This document shows positions 63,820 through 64,000 of a stretch of DNA of 64,000 bases, piece after piece. Each line of letters starts with the position of its first letter. Within the stretch, counting starts at the first letter, position 1. The translations under genes and the position numbers were made by a program. The stretch comes from an uncultured Traorella sp. (lineage in GTDB: Bacteria > Bacillota_I > Bacilli_A > Erysipelotrichales > Erysipelotrichaceae). The notes beneath the pieces were generated by a model. It was given only the letters and a program-made list of their open reading frames with translations. It did no database searches and was not told where the DNA came from. Location of the stretch: assembly GCA_944324265.1 (NCBI GenBank), contig CALUVS010000005.1, positions 1 to 64,000 of the forward strand. Direction: 5' to 3'.

Positions 63820-64000
63820 AGTAGAGGGAAAGTAGCTAGTATTTTCGCCCCTCTCATTGCACCGTACGTACGGGTCTCGTATACGGCGCTACATTTATAT
63901 GTTGATTTACGACTTATCTTAGATAGTACGCAAGGGGATTGACCAAACCTGGTCTTTCTCCTTTTCTTATCGCCAGCACATCGGCGCTAAGAAGAAAGTT
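63820..64000 (-). mobile_element. Group II intron, 3' portion
   Basis: Read on the minus strand, GCGCCGTATACGAGACCCG plus TACGTACGGTGC (about 63857-63890) has the look of domain V. GAGAGGGGCG...CTTTCCCTCTACTC (about 63819-63858) can fold as domain VI near the 3' splice site. The C-terminus of an intron-encoded protein lies just upstream. The body continues beyond the window. It is inserted 35-40 bases after feoB in opposite orientation. The exact boundary cannot be fixed without the other end. Confidence 0.75.
63914..64000 (-). CDS. ltrA: Group II intron reverse transcriptase/maturase, C-terminal end (partial)
   Basis: A leftward open frame enters from the right edge and stops at TAA (63916-63914). 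The visible tail reads NFLLSADVLAIRKGERPGLVNP and ends LAYYLR. It directly precedes the intron domain V-like segment, as intron-encoded proteins do. Only 28 residues are visible; the assignment rests mostly on that position. Confidence 0.6.
   Translation of the reverse strand, partial: NFLLSADVLAIRKGERPGLVNPLAYYLR

Noticed and set aside
1-64000. CRISPR arrays, tRNA and rRNA genes
   Set aside because: No regularly spaced short repeats and no cloverleaf or rRNA-like segments were seen on either strand.

Overview
The window reads as low-GC Gram-positive (Firmicutes) chromosome, most like an Erysipelotrichia/Erysipelotrichaceae gut organism. This is inferred from AT-rich DNA with GGAGG ribosome sites, choline-dependent cell-wall decoration, a T-box leader, and DUF1846, UMF1 and CPBP genes. 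No rRNA, tRNA, CRISPR array or complete prophage was seen.

Left end (1-6.5 kb): a partial leftward ORF overlapping a perfect palindrome (61-87), an orphan tyrosine recombinase, a UMF1 MFS transporter, then a leftward block of a hypothetical protein, a CPBP membrane protein, a LURP-one-like protein and mnmG.

Surface-protein region (6.7-34 kb): six leftward paralogous secreted proteins of 532-619 aa. They share a near-identical 5' leader, signal peptide and (five of six) C-terminal choline/cell-wall-binding repeats, but their central domains diverge. Between them lie accessory genes (two families of AAA ATPase, HipBA, an AlbA-type regulator plus a remnant of a second copy) and a choline locus: a choline-binding amidase, an HTH-nucleotidyltransferase-choline kinase fusion, a BCCT choline transporter, a phosphocholine cytidylyltransferase (LicC) and GalE. 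That locus should supply phosphocholine on the envelope, to which the paralogs and the amidase could dock. Every paralog starts behind a copy of a short element (core ATGCAAT) that also forms the palindrome next to the recombinase, in opposite core orientation. The obvious sigma-A promoter abuts the element only at the last copy (33821-33943). This suggests a recombinase-driven expression-switching system for choline-binding surface proteins; it is a hypothesis from sequence alone.

Middle (34-53 kb): a possible structured small RNA, DbpA-type helicase, Spx/ArsC-like protein plus DtxR regulator, murA, DUF1846 protein, TetR regulator, a decayed ftsH pseudogene with a decayed neighbour, Lrp regulator plus aminotransferase plus PEBP protein, a GNAT enzyme, a FakA-C-terminal-like small protein, a large lipoprotein, and a T-box-controlled metNI transporter.

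Right (50-64 kb): aromatic amino acid synthesis. pheA, an aminotransferase and a small DUF6054-like gene run left. A long operon runs right: aroB-aroC-aroE/K fusion-aroQ-aroF-aroF-aroA-tyrA. The rightward operon is preceded by a short leader ORF encoding MKIVNNAFFYFYR and a terminator hairpin, the hallmark of ribosome-mediated attenuation by Phe/Tyr. feoA-feoB follow, and the window ends in the 3' part of a group II intron on the minus strand.
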